A stretch of 64,000 nucleotides of DNA from Seminavis robusta (Eukaryota; Bacillariophyta; Bacillariophyceae; Naviculales; Naviculaceae), in NCBI GenBank assembly GCA_903772945.1, contig CAICTM010000028.1, positions 1-64,000 of the forward strand, in the 5' to 3' direction. The position numbers and the translations under genes are program-made. Shown in pieces: positions 1 through 10,965 of the stretch; position 1 is the first letter of the stretch; the number at the start of each line of letters is the position of its first letter. The notes under the pieces are model-generated. The model was given only the letters and a program-made list of their open reading frames with translations. It searched no databases and was not told the DNA's origin.

Positions 1-167
1 CATCTCTCTCGAAGCTTTTGAACTCTTTCTCTAGTGGCCGCCTTTATAGCATCCTTCTCTTCTTTTGACTGTTTTGCACGTATTACTCTCTTCCTGAGTC
101 TGTCGGCCTCTCGCTTACCATAACGGAAACTCTTAGCCTGTTCCATAGATGAGTTAGTCTCTTCCAT
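1..167 (-). CDS. Partial charged coiled-coil protein, N-terminal 55 residues
   Basis: A reading frame on the minus strand starts with ATG at 165-167 and runs off the left edge without a stop. An in-frame TAG lies a few codons upstream of the ATG, so this start is plausible; a second in-frame Met is at 144-146. The visible peptide is very rich in Lys, Arg and Glu (for example READRLRKRVIRAKQSKEE) and looks like the start of a long alpha-helix or coiled coil. No family is recognised. It could be the first exon of a host gene or part of a mobile-element protein; the visible length is too short to decide. Confidence 0.4.
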   Translation of the reverse strand, partial: MEETNSSMEQAKSFRYGKREADRLRKRVIRAKQSKEEKDAIKAATRERVQKLRER

Positions 168-1201
168 CTCTTTACTTTTGAATGTCTACATGTATTGATT
201 TCTTTGTGAAGCGTTGAGGCGTTGAGGCCCCTGTAATAGCTGGATATTTTCTTAAAATCCAGGTGGGGGCTTCAGCCTCCGGCTGCCTGTTCTTCCTTCG
301 CCTGTTCCTTGCTATTTTAATTTAATAGTGCTTCCCCAATTCGTTTCGCCTAGCAGAGCTATTTATCAATTGCAGCAAAAAGTGAGTATTCTAAATATAA
401 AATTACTGGGATTGACAGAGACGAGCTGGAGTTCTGGTGCCGAGTGCGAATAGCTGGCCGCTACCGAAACACAAGCTACATGTACTAGCGCCGATTCTTG
501 ACTCAAAGTTCAAGGGGCTCTGTCGGTCAAATAATTATGAGAAATACGGTACTGGCTCTACTAGAGTACAAGCCAAGCCAGCAATGTAAAGAAAGAAGAA
601 GAAAAGAAAAGAGAAAAGAGCTCTTTGACTCTGGGCTCTTGAATGAGCGCTTGAATGTGAGCTGTGCGGTGATTCTACTGGCTACTGCACGTCGTACCGT
701 AAAGTAGTAGCTACGTAGCTACTCTAACTAGCCAGCTAGAGCTATTTTAATATTATTAATAGTCTAGACTAGTAGGAGAATTATTGTGAAGGCCATCGAA
801 CAGGTGCGTTTGCTCTGTTTATGTAGAAGTTTGCTGAAGAGGCCATTGTTCTTCACAGAACGCAGGAGAATGACTTGCAAGACGCCATTCAAGAGAAGAT
901 CATTAATAGAGGGGAAGTGAGAAAAAGAGCCTACACTGGATGACTTTTATGTAGTCCTCTATGTATTCTCGGAACGAACATGAGTCACATAGAACACAGG
1001 TTGTAGTAGAATTTCACGCGGTCATGAGCTTTTGGACAACCCCTTAAATAGATGTTTGAATGGTGTTCGGTGTGTACGGTAAGCTTGCTTTTCTGTGTGG
1101 CTTCTTTTGCGATCTTAATTTCCCCGTCGTGCCGGTGGTCGGTGGATCTCGGGTGCCTTTTCTCCACCCACAATATTTAATTGCGGTCAAGCAGAACAAA
1201 G
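168..1201. other. Intergenic, no gene recognised
   Basis: About 1 kb between a minus-strand gene start and the plus-strand kinase, so it should hold both divergent promoters. A short open frame at 498-707 is Lys/Arg-rich because of a purine run (GAAGAAGAAAAG type) and is not convincing. The stretch around 700-790 is AT-rich with CTAG-containing palindromes. Confidence 0.5.
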
Positions 1202-3985
1202 ATGACGATGAGCGCTGTTACTGCTACTAGCACTACTAGTACTACCGGTTGCAACCCTCAGTTTGAGCTGTGTGATCTGTGGACTGATCCAGACAAGTCA
1301 GTGGGAGACATCCTTCGAGGCACCGTGGCTCTGGTGCCTGCCGTCTTAGCTATGGCTTCAGCTACAGCTACAGACGAAGAAGCGCACTTTAAAGCACGCA
1401 TCTCTCTCTATGACTACAGCGACGCTACTACATGTACTAGTAGTCAACCAACGGTTTCCTGCAGAGAGTTCTGGAGCCACCATGGGCAAACCAAGGACGA
1501 TTCCGCATCTTCTCTTGATCACCCATCAACTTTAGGGTTAGGGCTAAATAGAGCTTCCACGCCACCTTGGATCACCGTGGATATTCCTGCTCCACCGTGT
1601 CGAGGCAAGGACCAGAATTCAGGAGGGGAGCGGACGGCTGAGACTGGGAGACCCTTGGGAAAGATTGATGTCTTTCAAGTACAACCGTTGGCTCTCAACC
1701 TAATAGACAGAGGAGGCCTTAGCTTCAGCAGTCAGAGAAACAACGACCAGAAGACCCAGCACGAACATACACTCCAATGCCTGGCGCAGAGACTTGGACG
1801 AGTTGTCTCCAGTCGCTGGGTAAACCAGGAACAGCAAAAGGCACTCAAGATCCTTCAAGACAAGGAGAGGCGTCTTGTTGAGTCGCAAGACCTAGCCAAG
1901 ATTGGACAGTGGGAACTAGACTTGACCAACAACGCTCTCTACTGGTCACACGGGGTATTTGATATCTTTCGAGTTGACCCTAAACGATTCGGGGCTTCCT
2001 ACGAAGCCTTTCTAGACGCCATTCATCCCGATGACCGAAAGTTTGTCGACGATGCCTACACAAACTCACTCAAGTCCAAAAAGTCATACAACATCATGCA
2101 CCGATTGCTGTTTCAAGGCAACGGAGAGGAACCAGAGATCCGATGGGTCAACGAAATTTGTCGTACGGAGTATCATCCCAAGACGGGACTACCACTTTAC
2201 TCGGTCGGCATTGTACAAGATATCACAGAGCTAAAGCAAGCCCAAGAAATGGATAGACTCAAAACTGCATTCTTGGCCAACATGAGGTGAGTACCATGTG
2301 GCGTGCAGTCAATACATTGTCGAGCTGTAGTGTAGTACTGTCCTTGGCAGACTCGCAACCAACTCACAAACGATTTTGCTTACCTCTCATGTCTCCATGT
2401 TATAGTCATGAGATTCGTACTCCCCTCAATGCTGTCATGGGCTACACGGATCTGATTCTCATGGAACCAGAAGCTCTTAGCGAACGAAACAGGGACTATC
2501 TCAAGACGATTCGACAAAGTGGGGAACTGCTCATGGCAGTCGTTAGTGATATTCTAGACATTAGCAAGATTGAAGCCGGACAGCTGCAAATTGACGACAA
2601 ACCCTATTCCCCAAGCGAACTCTTGGCTTTGGTGGGGCAAAGTGCCAGTGTATTTCAAGAAAATTTCATGCCAGGAAAAAAGGTCAAACTGGACTTCACC
2701 AACAACTCGACATCCCAGCTTATGGATGTTAGCTGCGCAAGTCAGCAAACCCTCCTGGATCACAGCAGTGGGGGTAATTCCATCTGCCAAACTGCCCAGG
2801 TCATGGGCGACCCTGCACGAATCCAACAAATATTGCTCAATATCGTTAACAATGCTCTCAAATTCACTGGCATTCAGGGGAGCTCTAACGGGAAAGTCGA
2901 ATTTGGGGTGAAGTTGGTACAAGGGAAAGGAGGTTCATCATCGGGGAAGATGATGGAGTTTTCCGTTTCTGACAATGGTGTTGGCATCCCAGAAGAAAAA
3001 CAACAGTCCATCTTCGAAGCTTTCACTCAGGTGCATCCCAGCCGAGATTCACATGAACTAGGAGGGACGGGACTCGGGTAAGTGAAGGCAATTGATTGTG
3101 GGTCAGGACCAAGCATTACAAGGGTATTATGCCGCTTATACGTATCGCGTTTTCTTGCATCCCTCAGCTTGACGATCTCGAAACGGCTCGTGGAGTTGAT
3201 GGGTGGCGAAATGCAGCTGTGGTCCTCAACTCATACCATCCATCATGGCACCACCGTTTCCTTCACCTTGCCTTATCGCCCTGTCAATGAGGCCACATCG
3301 TGTCAGCTACTGAAACACGACAAATGCACCATCCAGTCACCGCCCTCGCATGCAAATGCCGAGGAACAACTACGACAATCCCTGACAACAACGTCGACTG
3401 CGACTGAGAGTGAGGCAAAACCTCCCGCATCTGGTACCACCACCAGCAACGACACTACCAAGGAGTCCTCGGCATCCTCAACATCTGCTCCTGTTGGCAA
3501 GGTCCTCGTGGTGGACGACAATCGTGTCAACCTGAAGCTAGCAGTTCGGATGGTCAATAAGCTGGGATATGAAACGGTCACAGCCATGAATGGGAAAGAA
3601 GCACTGTCTCAATTTCAGTCGGATCCGTTGGTCCAACTGATTCTGATGGACAAGGAAATGTAAGCGTTATGCGATGGACTGTTTGTACTCGTACCCCACT
3701 GGTCTCCGTTCTCTCATTCTTCACTTCACTTTCGTCTTGTGCACGTGCAGGCCTGTCATGGATGGTTTGGAAGCGGTGCAGGAGATCCGAAAAATCGAAC
3801 GGGGAGTAGCAAGCAGCGAAGCTAGTACCGGTAATAGGAGAATACCCGTGGTGGCCCTCACAGCGGCTGCCTACAGAGAAGACGAAGAGGCTTGTCTTGC
3901 GGCTGGCTGTGACGCGTACTTGACCAAGCCGGTGAAACGAGAGGCCCTGCAAAATATGTTGGCATCATACTTGAAGGATGGATAG
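1202..3985 (+). CDS. Soluble hybrid histidine kinase (PAS-HisKA-HATPase-REC), 4 exons
   Basis: Proposed join 1202..2286, 2406..3077, 3168..3659, 3751..3985 gives 827 aa; every junction is GT-AG and restores a family motif. A PAS domain covers about residues 224-345. The dimerisation box is FLANM/SHEIRTPLNAVMGY, split by intron 1, with phospho-acceptor His about 363. The ATPase has N-box QILLNIVNNALKFT, G1 VSDNGVGIP, and G2 GTGLGLTISKRL, split by intron 2. A Ser/Thr-rich linker leads to a receiver with acidic pair D702/D703, phospho-acceptor Asp about 747 in LILMDKEM/PVMDG (split by intron 3) and the conserved Lys in LTKPVKR. No signal peptide or membrane segment is seen, so it should sense an intracellular signal through PAS and pass phosphate internally to its receiver; a separate phosphotransfer partner is needed and is not in this window. 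The N-terminal 220 residues are low-complexity. An open frame continues seven codons upstream of the chosen ATG from a TTG. Confidence 0.92.
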
Positions 3986-4965
3986 ACGGCTGTGAGCTCC
4001 ATGGATCGAGAACTGTTGGTGCAGCCGTAACGTCATGGAGGGCTGCGTGTGGGGCCATAGATATTATGAGTTGATAAAATAGGTGATCGTCTCTCTGGAA
4101 GACTTCGGTAGTTTTAAATTCTGCTGACGGGCCAGGCTGTGTGTATGCCCTTCAGAAGCGTCAACATGACAGTTCGCAGCTTTCAACTCTGCCTGCTGCA
4201 ATACGCGCAACAATAGCATCACTACGACTATAGTAACAGGCAGCTGCTCCTGTTCGCGGCGACCGGCGTCATTCTTGAGTCTTCTGCATTGACATCATCT
4301 CTTCTTGATGCTCACTCAGCATTGATATCAATGCCTCGACCGCTTTCAATCGTGTTCAGGCAAACCAAAGCATTCCGGTTGCTTCACCTCCGGCTATAAG
4401 CTGTGTGAGCGAGATGAAAGCTTCGAACGAATCGAATCCGGAAGAGCAAGCACATTGTCGAGCCTGATAAAGTACTCCCAAGTTTGTGGCTTGGGGGAAA
4501 TCCTGCAACTTGACTGCGAAGCACACAATCGTTCTGCTATTTCACATCGCAGCTTTGTGGGAACGTGTGCTCGCTCCGGTGCATCGAGAGATCTTTTGGG
4601 TTGCCTTGGCTCCCTCAGGAAAGCGGGGGCTACAGGTGCTTGCTTTGGTATGCATGTTGCAACGATTAGGTTCCCGAGCTGGATTTGCCTGGTTCAGAGT
4701 TCCACTTTCCTATTTGGAAAGCAAGTTGCCACGAGGCTTTTTTGAGGACGTGCAGCGTTTCCCCTGGACGAGCGAGAGGCGGCGGAGTTCCTTCGTTGCT
4801 GGGTCGAGAGTATATTGGATCCCGTTCGTTTGCTGCTTTGCATTAACTGACACGTCCGTCTAGGTGGGACAAAAGAAGCACTTGTTTATGGGATTGTCGT
4901 TTTGCAGATCGGCAATTGAAGGATCTCGAATTCTACATGTAGTATGGTACGGTATCTTTGGGCTC
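3986..4965. other. Intergenic between convergent genes, nothing firm
   Basis: About 980 bp separate the ends of the kinase (+) and the ABC transporter (-), long for convergent neighbours. Two overlapping open frames at 4455-4863 on the plus strand have no recognisable motif and no supporting context. No RNA gene or repeat is apparent. Confidence 0.4.
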
Positions 4966-7900
4966 CTATGACGCAGATGCTAATCTCGAGAATAGGCCAC
5001 CTCCGTCAATGAGTTCCGAATAGGCCCCCGTTTCGACTACGATTCCTTTGTCCAGCACCAAAATCATATCAGCATTCCGAGCAGTCGATGGATGATGGGT
5101 AATGCTGATCACCGTTAAACCCTCATCTCGTAGCTGCTCGACCGTTTCAATGAACTTGTGTTCTGTAATGGCATCAAGTGCACTTGTTGCTTCATCTAGC
5201 AGGAGCAAGGCTTTTCCCTGAACTACAGCTCGAGCAATGCCACAGATACGTTGCAACTGGCCACCGGACATGCTGATCGCGGATTCTTTTCCTAGTATTG
5301 TGTCGTACTTTTCGGGGAGTTTCTCAATCACCTCGTGGACACTCGCTTGCTTGGCCGCATGAACTACTTGCTCCATTGTTGCATTGCAGCCAAAGGATAT
5401 GTTGTCAAAAACTGTGCCGTCCAAAACAAACGTCTCTTGGAAGACAACCGCAAGAGAATCTCGAAGCGTATCAAGAGACACAGTCGAAATGGCGGTACCA
5501 TCCATTCGGATTGAGCCCTCTTGCGCCGTTTGAATGCCCATGAGTAAGGACAACAGAGTGGACTTTCCAGACCCAGAAGAACCAAGAACGGCCACGTACG
5601 ATCCAGCAGGGATCGAGAAGGACACACCTTTCAGAATCAAAGGTCCATTGGGCGTATACGAGAACTTTACATTGTCAAACTCCAATTGCTTCTTCAGAGT
5701 CAGAGCTTGCTCCGTCTGCGGGTTGGCGTTTTTTGCCTTATTGCCAGTGTCGTCTCTGCCACTCTTCCTTGCATCATCGAGGATTCGTTGTACTTGCCGC
5801 ACAGCCCCTGCATTCTGCACGACTTGTCCCGAAACTCGTCCTAGAGCTTCAATCGGTTCCAAGACCCCGTACACAAACGAAGTTACGGCAAAGAACTCTC
5901 CCGAATCAATTTCTCCCTTGGACAGGAGCAATAAAAAGATTATTGTTGTGACCATGTACAGCGCGGATCCCACGGTGCTGTACACGGCCACCACAACATA
6001 GCTCCAAAGCCATGACCAAAAGTTGTGTCCGGCCGCTTCTTCTAGAAGTGGATTGTGAAATCGGTTTGCGACAAAGTCTCGTCGATTGCCGACCTGAGCA
6101 GCTCGACGGAGATGAATTGTATTTTGGAACCGACCAAAAAGTTCTGCATTGGCTTGATCGGACTGGTCACTGGCCGTGACGGCTTGGGTTTCCATGGGTT
6201 TCAGGGATGCCAAGAATGGAATGGCCGTCAGCACAAAGATTGTGTATCCAAAATTGTAGAGACTCAGAAAGAAGAGCGCCGAGATCAAACTAAAGAAGGA
6301 GAAGACAGCCTCCATCAAACAAAAGTCCCACACGTTTTCGAGCTTGGCAATTCCAGCCGTAAAGACATTGGCCAACGAAGCAGGCCTGTGCTTGCGTTCA
6401 AAGGAGGCGTCTCCATCCAAGACACCGTGCACAATTTCACTCTGAATTCTTTTCGAGGCGTGGGCAATCATTTTTGCGACCATGGCGGATAGGATGTAAA
6501 AGACGACTTCGTCCGCTAAAAAGATGACGAATACCCCCCACAGTCCGAGCATGAAATTGTGTTGATTGTCCATTTGCTCATTTGCGATTTCAATGGCCCA
6601 ATTGACCATGACACCGACGAGAAAATCGAATAGGGGAGTGATCATGGCACTGACAAATAGCATAAACATGGCAGCCCAGGACAAGAATTGTTGTGCCTGA
6701 AAGAGCTGTCGAATGGCCACAACCATGGTGGAAAAAATGGTACCACCTTCATCATCTTCATCATCGTCTGGATCATAAGGCAATCCTCCCTCAACTTGGT
6801 GGACACTGACTCCACAGACAGGTGCCATTTTTTGGTATTGAAGCTGCGCCCTGAGTTCCTTTCCATTTGCATTTGATTTGTCGCCTGCCATAAATGCCCT
6901 CAGGAAGAGCGTGTCAATATCCCGTGACAACATTAAGAAATCTCCTTGGGTCAAATGACCATCGTGGTCAGTATCTGCAAATTCTGTCATTCCCAATAGA
7001 ATGGTTTTGTATTTTGTTGAAATTCCATTTGCTTGCTGGATGCGGGTACAGACTTCGTCAACAGGGATAAGCAAGCTGCTTTCCTCCTTGTTGGATTGAT
7101 GACGATGACGGGGACGGCGATGAATCATGAGGGAAGAAACTGCCGCATTGTGGACAATATGAGTGTTGAGCCGAATGGCAAATACCAGTGAATTGAATCC
7201 CACAAGAGCAATTCTTCCTTCATCGACAGGGTCATTTTCATGCACATGAAACACCGAATAAGATGTAATGGCAACTGAAAAAATCCATACGAGGTTGTCG
7301 ATCAGGATTGTCATGGTGATCTCTGTTTGTCGCAAGAGGGGCAGTCCTAGAATGAGAATGGCGAAGGGGCGCAATCCCGAGAGTACTGCAAGGATGACGC
7401 ATAGTATTCTGGCCCAAAGGGGAGTAAAGAACCCCACGTTCTCCTCGGTATCTGCTTGGTTCAGTGTGAGGAGACAAAACGCCCCCAATGTAGCAAGGAG
7501 ACAGACTAGAATGAGGGCCATGTTGAGTGGGTCGACCCATTTGTGTGTCTGAGAAAACCAGACCAGCTTGGTAAAGAGTTCTATCAGACTTGTCCCGCGC
7601 TGTTCTGGACGGAACATTGCCACCCGGAACTGACTATCTCTTGTGGATAAAAAAGCATCTTCTGCACCTGACACTCTCAAGCTATGTTCAGGTGCAGCTG
7701 CCCCTAGAGCTGAATTTGAAATCCTGAAAGCTGAACCTGTCTGCATTTCTTCCAACTTACTGCCATTGGGATCTTTCGCTGTATCGGTACCAGTACCGGT
7801 AGAGGTATCCCGTGAGCCTTGCAAAGCTTCAACTTGCTCTGTTTGTTCCTGAACTTCTACTTGCCTGACTTCAGTGGTTGAAAGTGCAGTGTACTCATTC

Positions 7901-8037
7901 GCATACTCGTTCAAGTCACGTTCCAAGTCTCGCAGCGCCGCTTCCAAAGGTAACGCTAGGGAAGGTCTACTAATAGTACGAACAGAACTCGACACCAGGG
8001 TGGCTCGCCGCGGTTGCTTGCCTGCCAGACGCCTCAT
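4966..8037 (-). CDS. ABC half-transporter with N-terminal EF-hand, 1023 aa, single exon
   Basis: An uninterrupted 1023-aa frame with ATG at 8035-8037. The N-terminal 150 residues are low-complexity. Several hydrophobic segments follow (for example LNMALILVCLLATLGAFCLL), then a canonical EF-hand loop DTDHDGHLTQGD at about residues 353-364, then a second transmembrane block of about 250 residues resembling an ABC exporter membrane domain. The C-terminal ATPase is complete: Walker A GSSGSGKST (about 817), signature MSGGQ (about 921), Walker B ALLLLDEATSALD (about 945) and switch His in SITHH (about 979). With one membrane domain and one ATPase it should work as a dimer, probably exporting an unknown substrate. 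Known family facts support the ABC call; calcium control through the EF-hand is inference. No introns are needed. Confidence 0.93.
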   Translation of the reverse strand: MRRLAGKQPRRATLVSSSVRTISRPSLALPLEAALRDLERDLNEYANEYTALSTTEVRQVEVQEQTEQVEALQGSRDTSTGTGTDTAKDPNGSKLEEMQTGSAFRISNSALGAAAPEHSLRVSGAEDAFLSTRDSQFRVAMFRPEQRGTSLIELFTKLVWFSQTHKWVDPLNMALILVCLLATLGAFCLLTLNQADTEENVGFFTPLWARILCVILAVLSGLRPFAILILGLPLLRQTEITMTILIDNLVWIFSVAITSYSVFHVHENDPVDEGRIALVGFNSLVFAIRLNTHIVHNAAVSSLMIHRRPRHRHQSNKEESSLLIPVDEVCTRIQQANGISTKYKTILLGMTEFADTDHDGHLTQGDFLMLSRDIDTLFLRAFMAGDKSNANGKELRAQLQYQKMAPVCGVSVHQVEGGLPYDPDDDEDDEGGTIFSTMVVAIRQLFQAQQFLSWAAMFMLFVSAMITPLFDFLVGVMVNWAIEIANEQMDNQHNFMLGLWGVFVIFLADEVVFYILSAMVAKMIAHASKRIQSEIVHGVLDGDASFERKHRPASLANVFTAGIAKLENVWDFCLMEAVFSFFSLISALFFLSLYNFGYTIFVLTAIPFLASLKPMETQAVTASDQSDQANAELFGRFQNTIHLRRAAQVGNRRDFVANRFHNPLLEEAAGHNFWSWLWSYVVVAVYSTVGSALYMVTTIIFLLLLSKGEIDSGEFFAVTSFVYGVLEPIEALGRVSGQVVQNAGAVRQVQRILDDARKSGRDDTGNKAKNANPQTEQALTLKKQLEFDNVKFSYTPNGPLILKGVSFSIPAGSYVAVLGSSGSGKSTLLSLLMGIQTAQEGSIRMDGTAISTVSLDTLRDSLAVVFQETFVLDGTVFDNISFGCNATMEQVVHAAKQASVHEVIEKLPEKYDTILGKESAISMSGGQLQRICGIARAVVQGKALLLLDEATSALDAITEHKFIETVEQLRDEGLTVISITHHPSTARNADMILVLDKGIVVETGAYSELIDGGGLFSRLASAS

Positions 8038-8923
8038 GGTTCCTTATCAGTGTTGCAACTGCCTCCTGATGCCGTTGATGGAGATGTACAAAGACAATTT
8101 AGATAGCCAATGCCTAGCTATCTATAGCTATAGAAGAACCTGAGCTTGCTGTGATTGTGCTGCTGTATGTTGATGGTACCTGGCACCGGTACCGGCATCT
8201 TTCGAGCACCTCGATCTGTTGTGTGCACCCCAAACAAAAGATCCTCCCGTCGTCTCATTCGTGGATACTTCTTTGTTTTTAAGAAACACCCGATCTGCTG
8301 AACCGGTTTTTCACCGGGTAAGTCCAGATCACCCCGAAGAGTTTCAAAGATCACAACATTGGGCATTCGATGTCACCCTGCAAGAGGTAGTCTAGCTAAC
8401 CGCTTCCCCAAACTGCGTGGTCATGGTGAAGGGGTTACGAAGGACGGAAACAATGAATCCCTGGAGCGAAGAATCTCCAGCCAATCCGAGACAATCTAAA
8501 AGGGCCAACGTATCGTACTTTTTCAAGACTATTCTCATCAATCACTCTCCGGATTAGCGATATACTCCAGACTCCAGACCTAGCAATAGGACTGATGGGA
8601 GGCCTTTTGGCTGCGCAGTATATCTTGATCAAGGGTGTCTCTAACCTTGGCAGGTAAACTGCCTGAGTTCTCAACCCCTTTACCTCGGCAGTCTATCTGC
8701 CTGAGCCCTCACCCCCTTTTTTGGTATTTCCTGTTTCCTGTTCCGTCTCAAGGAGACGGCGCACCTTTTGGTTACCCCCTCAGTTGCACTCTGAAATCGA
8801 TTGGCTCGCGTTTACTGTGTAAATTAGTGTACCCGCACTTCAGTTGCAGAATCAACGGTCATGTGTATCGTTAAGTAACAAGTTCCCTTTCGAAATTTTT
8901 AGATTGATTCGTGGAATAAAAGT
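8038..8923. other. Intergenic, ABC transporter upstream region
   Basis: This holds the likely promoter of the ABC transporter. A minus-strand open frame of 82 codons (8118-8366) lies upstream of its start, but no splice arrangement joins them convincingly. No other feature is recognised before the repeat block begins near 8924. Confidence 0.4.
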
Positions 8924-9340
8924 GTGTTATTATTGAAGGCGCAGCACTGACTTCTCTCCCTCATTGTATTCCTATGGTAAACAGGAGAGAAATCCAAGCT
9001 TGGCTGACAACAATGGTGAGTGCTTTATCCAATCGGCCGATGGATCGAATCGATCGCAATGGTGTAAGCATACAGTATTATCAATAGTGTTATTGAAGGT
9101 ACAGCACTGACTTCTCTCCCTCATTGGATTTCTATGGTATTCAGGAGAGAATTCCAAGCTCGGCCGTCAACATGTGAGTTGTTTTAATTATTCGAATCGA
9201 ATCGATTGGTCGCACCTCTGTTATCCAAGCCTCACTCAAGCCGGTCGTCTCCGGTGTAGATTGGAAAACCATCCCTCATTGAATCCTATGGACCATGGGA
9301 TGGCAGTCAGTTCTCGGCCCATGACGGCCAAGTTGGAGAA
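8924..9340. repeat. Tandem repeat, unit about 160 bp, two copies plus a partial third
   Basis: Copy 1 (about 8924-9056) and copy 2 (about 9086-9208) share a block with the core ACTTCTCTCCCTCATTG, then CTATGGTA..CAGGAGAGAA and TCCAAGCT, and end in ATCGAATCGATC-like sequence. A third, more diverged copy of CCCTCATTGAATCCTATGG lies at about 9271-9340. The copies differ by scattered substitutions and short indels. No protein-coding content is seen. Confidence 0.75.
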
Positions 9341-9457
9341 CAAGGTTAAGTCGCCGGTTTTCTTCAGTATCAGAAGAGAAGAGAAAAGCATATCTATTTC
9401 TTACTTTCTGTTCTCTTACTGCCGACGGCCGAGGAACTACCATTGTGGAGTCTTTTC

Positions 9458-9940
9458 GAACGAACGAACAAACGATTGCTTCGGATAACAAGAGAGGAGA
9501 GGCTACGGAGGAGACTGTTAGCTCAAGCCCTATCAGCAGCCTGAACGTCGTCGAGTCATTGAAAAGGCAACAGTTAACCGGAGGAGGCGACAACACACAA
9601 GAGAATGAATCCTCCGATTGGATTCATCCCTCCTTTGTTATTTCCTACTATTTTGGTGGTGATTCCTGTGTCGGTATCCATTTTCCTGTATGCACAAATC
9701 CTCCAACGAACGATCGATCGCTCTGGATAACAGCAAGAGGAGAGGCTACCGCTAGGCTCTGTTAACTCCTGAACGAATCATCATCGAGTCATTGAATGGC
9801 AACATCCGTCAACCGAAGGAGGCTACACGACAACACACAGGCACAGAGGAGAGTGGATCATCTGACCGGATTCATCCCTCCTTGTTATTTCCTAGTGGTT
9901 TGGTGGTGATTTCTGTGTTGATATCCATTTTCCTGCAGGA
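9458..9940. repeat. Tandem duplication, unit about 245 bp, two copies
   Basis: Copy 1 (about 9458-9692) and copy 2 (about 9706-9940) align end to end. Shared landmarks in order are ACGAACGA, GGATAACA..AGAGGAGAGGCTAC, TCGAGTCATTGAA, CGACAACACACA, GGATTCATCCCTCC and ATCCATTTTCCTG. Short open frames across it differ between copies, so it does not look coding. Confidence 0.75.
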
Positions 9941-9944
9941 ACAG

Positions 9945-10965
9945 TGCTCAGGGCGCTGTCACCGATTGATGTAACTCTACGGTAACTGGCTACAATGGCT
10001 AGCTTGACAATATTCGGTTGTGCATGTATTCGTCATAAGGATCCAATGCGAGGTACCGGTAACCGTAGCGAGCAAAGCCGAACTTTCGGTACTGTTGCAT
10101 TGCGTACTGCTATAGCGCAGCTGGCTAAAATGGCTGGATACATATCATAATGTTCGGTTGTGCATGTACTATTCTTCATAAGGATCCAATGCAAGATACA
10201 GCGAACGGAGTGTAGCCTAAGCAAAAGGCGCGAACCTGAGTAGTGTTCGGTAACTTGTTGGACACTGTCGCCAGATCGTAACTGTACAGTACCGACTACA
10301 ATGGCTGGTTAACAATAGTCGGTTTGGCATGTATTCGTCATAAGGATCCAATGCGAGGTAACGGTGTAGCGAGCAAGTCGAACTAGTGTTTCGGTACTGT
10401 TGGCCACTGCCGATCGATAATCTATGTAGCTGGTACGATGCTGGATTGACAATTTTCATAATGTTCGGTTGTGCATTGTATTCGTCATAAAGGATCCAAT
10501 GCCAAGTAACGCGTAACGGAGTGTAGCCAGTAAGCGGAACCTGATGTGTTCGGTACTGTTGACACAGTCGCCGATGTAACTGTACGGTACCGCTACCTGG
10601 CCTGGATTATACAAATGTTCGGTGTTTGTGCATGTATTTCGTCATAAGGGGATCCAATGTGAGGTAACCGGGAGCGAGCAAGCGAACCTGGAGTGTCGGT
10701 ACATGTTGCACTGTACCGATCGATGCATGAACTCTACGAGCTAGCTCACGATGGCTGGATTGACACATGTTCGGTTGTGCAGTATTCTTCATAAGATCCA
10801 ATGCAAGGTACCAGTTAATGGAGTTGTAGCAAGTAAGCGTGAACCTGAGTGTGTTCGTGTTCTGTTGACACTGTCGCTATGTACCTGTACGTAGCGGGCT
10901 ACAATGGCTGGAATGACAATATTCGGTTGTGCATGTATTCGTCATAAGGTCCAGTAGCAAGCAAC
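9945..10965. repeat. Satellite-like array, about 150 bp monomers alternating A/B (about 300 bp higher-order unit)
   Basis: Seven copies of a core reading GGTTGTGCATGTATTCGTC then ATAAGGATCCAATGC start near 10016, 10150, 10318, 10460, 10612, 10766 and 10918. The sequence after the core alternates. Type A (cores 1, 3, 5) continues GAGGTAACGGT..AGCGAGCAAG. Type B (cores 2, 4, 6) continues CAAG.AC..AACGGAGTGTAGC, then GTGTTCGGTA and CACTGTCGCCGATGTAACTG. A partial B tail begins the array near 9945 and core 7 is cut short near 10965. Monomers carry many one- or two-base indels, often in homopolymers. Confidence 0.85.

Noticed and set aside
498-707. 69-codon plus-strand frame near the left edge
   Set aside because: Composition is driven by a purine-rich run, no motif is present and no splice partner was found.
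1530-1550. TTTAGGGTTAGGGCTAAA resembling telomere repeat
   Set aside because: Only two copies, inside the coding sequence of the kinase N-terminus; no array.
4455-4863. Two overlapping plus-strand frames of 96 and 125 codons after the kinase gene
   Set aside because: They lie in different frames over the same DNA, have no recognisable domain and sit in a 3' flank.
8118-8366. 82-codon minus-strand frame upstream of the ABC transporter
   Set aside because: It could have been a 5' exon, but no in-frame GT-AG join to the ABC start was seen and the transporter has a good ATG of its own.
9174-9974. Open frames across the 245-bp and 160-bp repeats
   Set aside because: The frames differ between repeat copies and stop at different places, as expected for non-coding tandem repeats.
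8924-10965. Possible transposon or CRISPR-like array
   Set aside because: No terminal inverted repeats, transposase frame or short identical repeats with unique spacers; it is ordinary tandem-repeat DNA in a eukaryotic genome.
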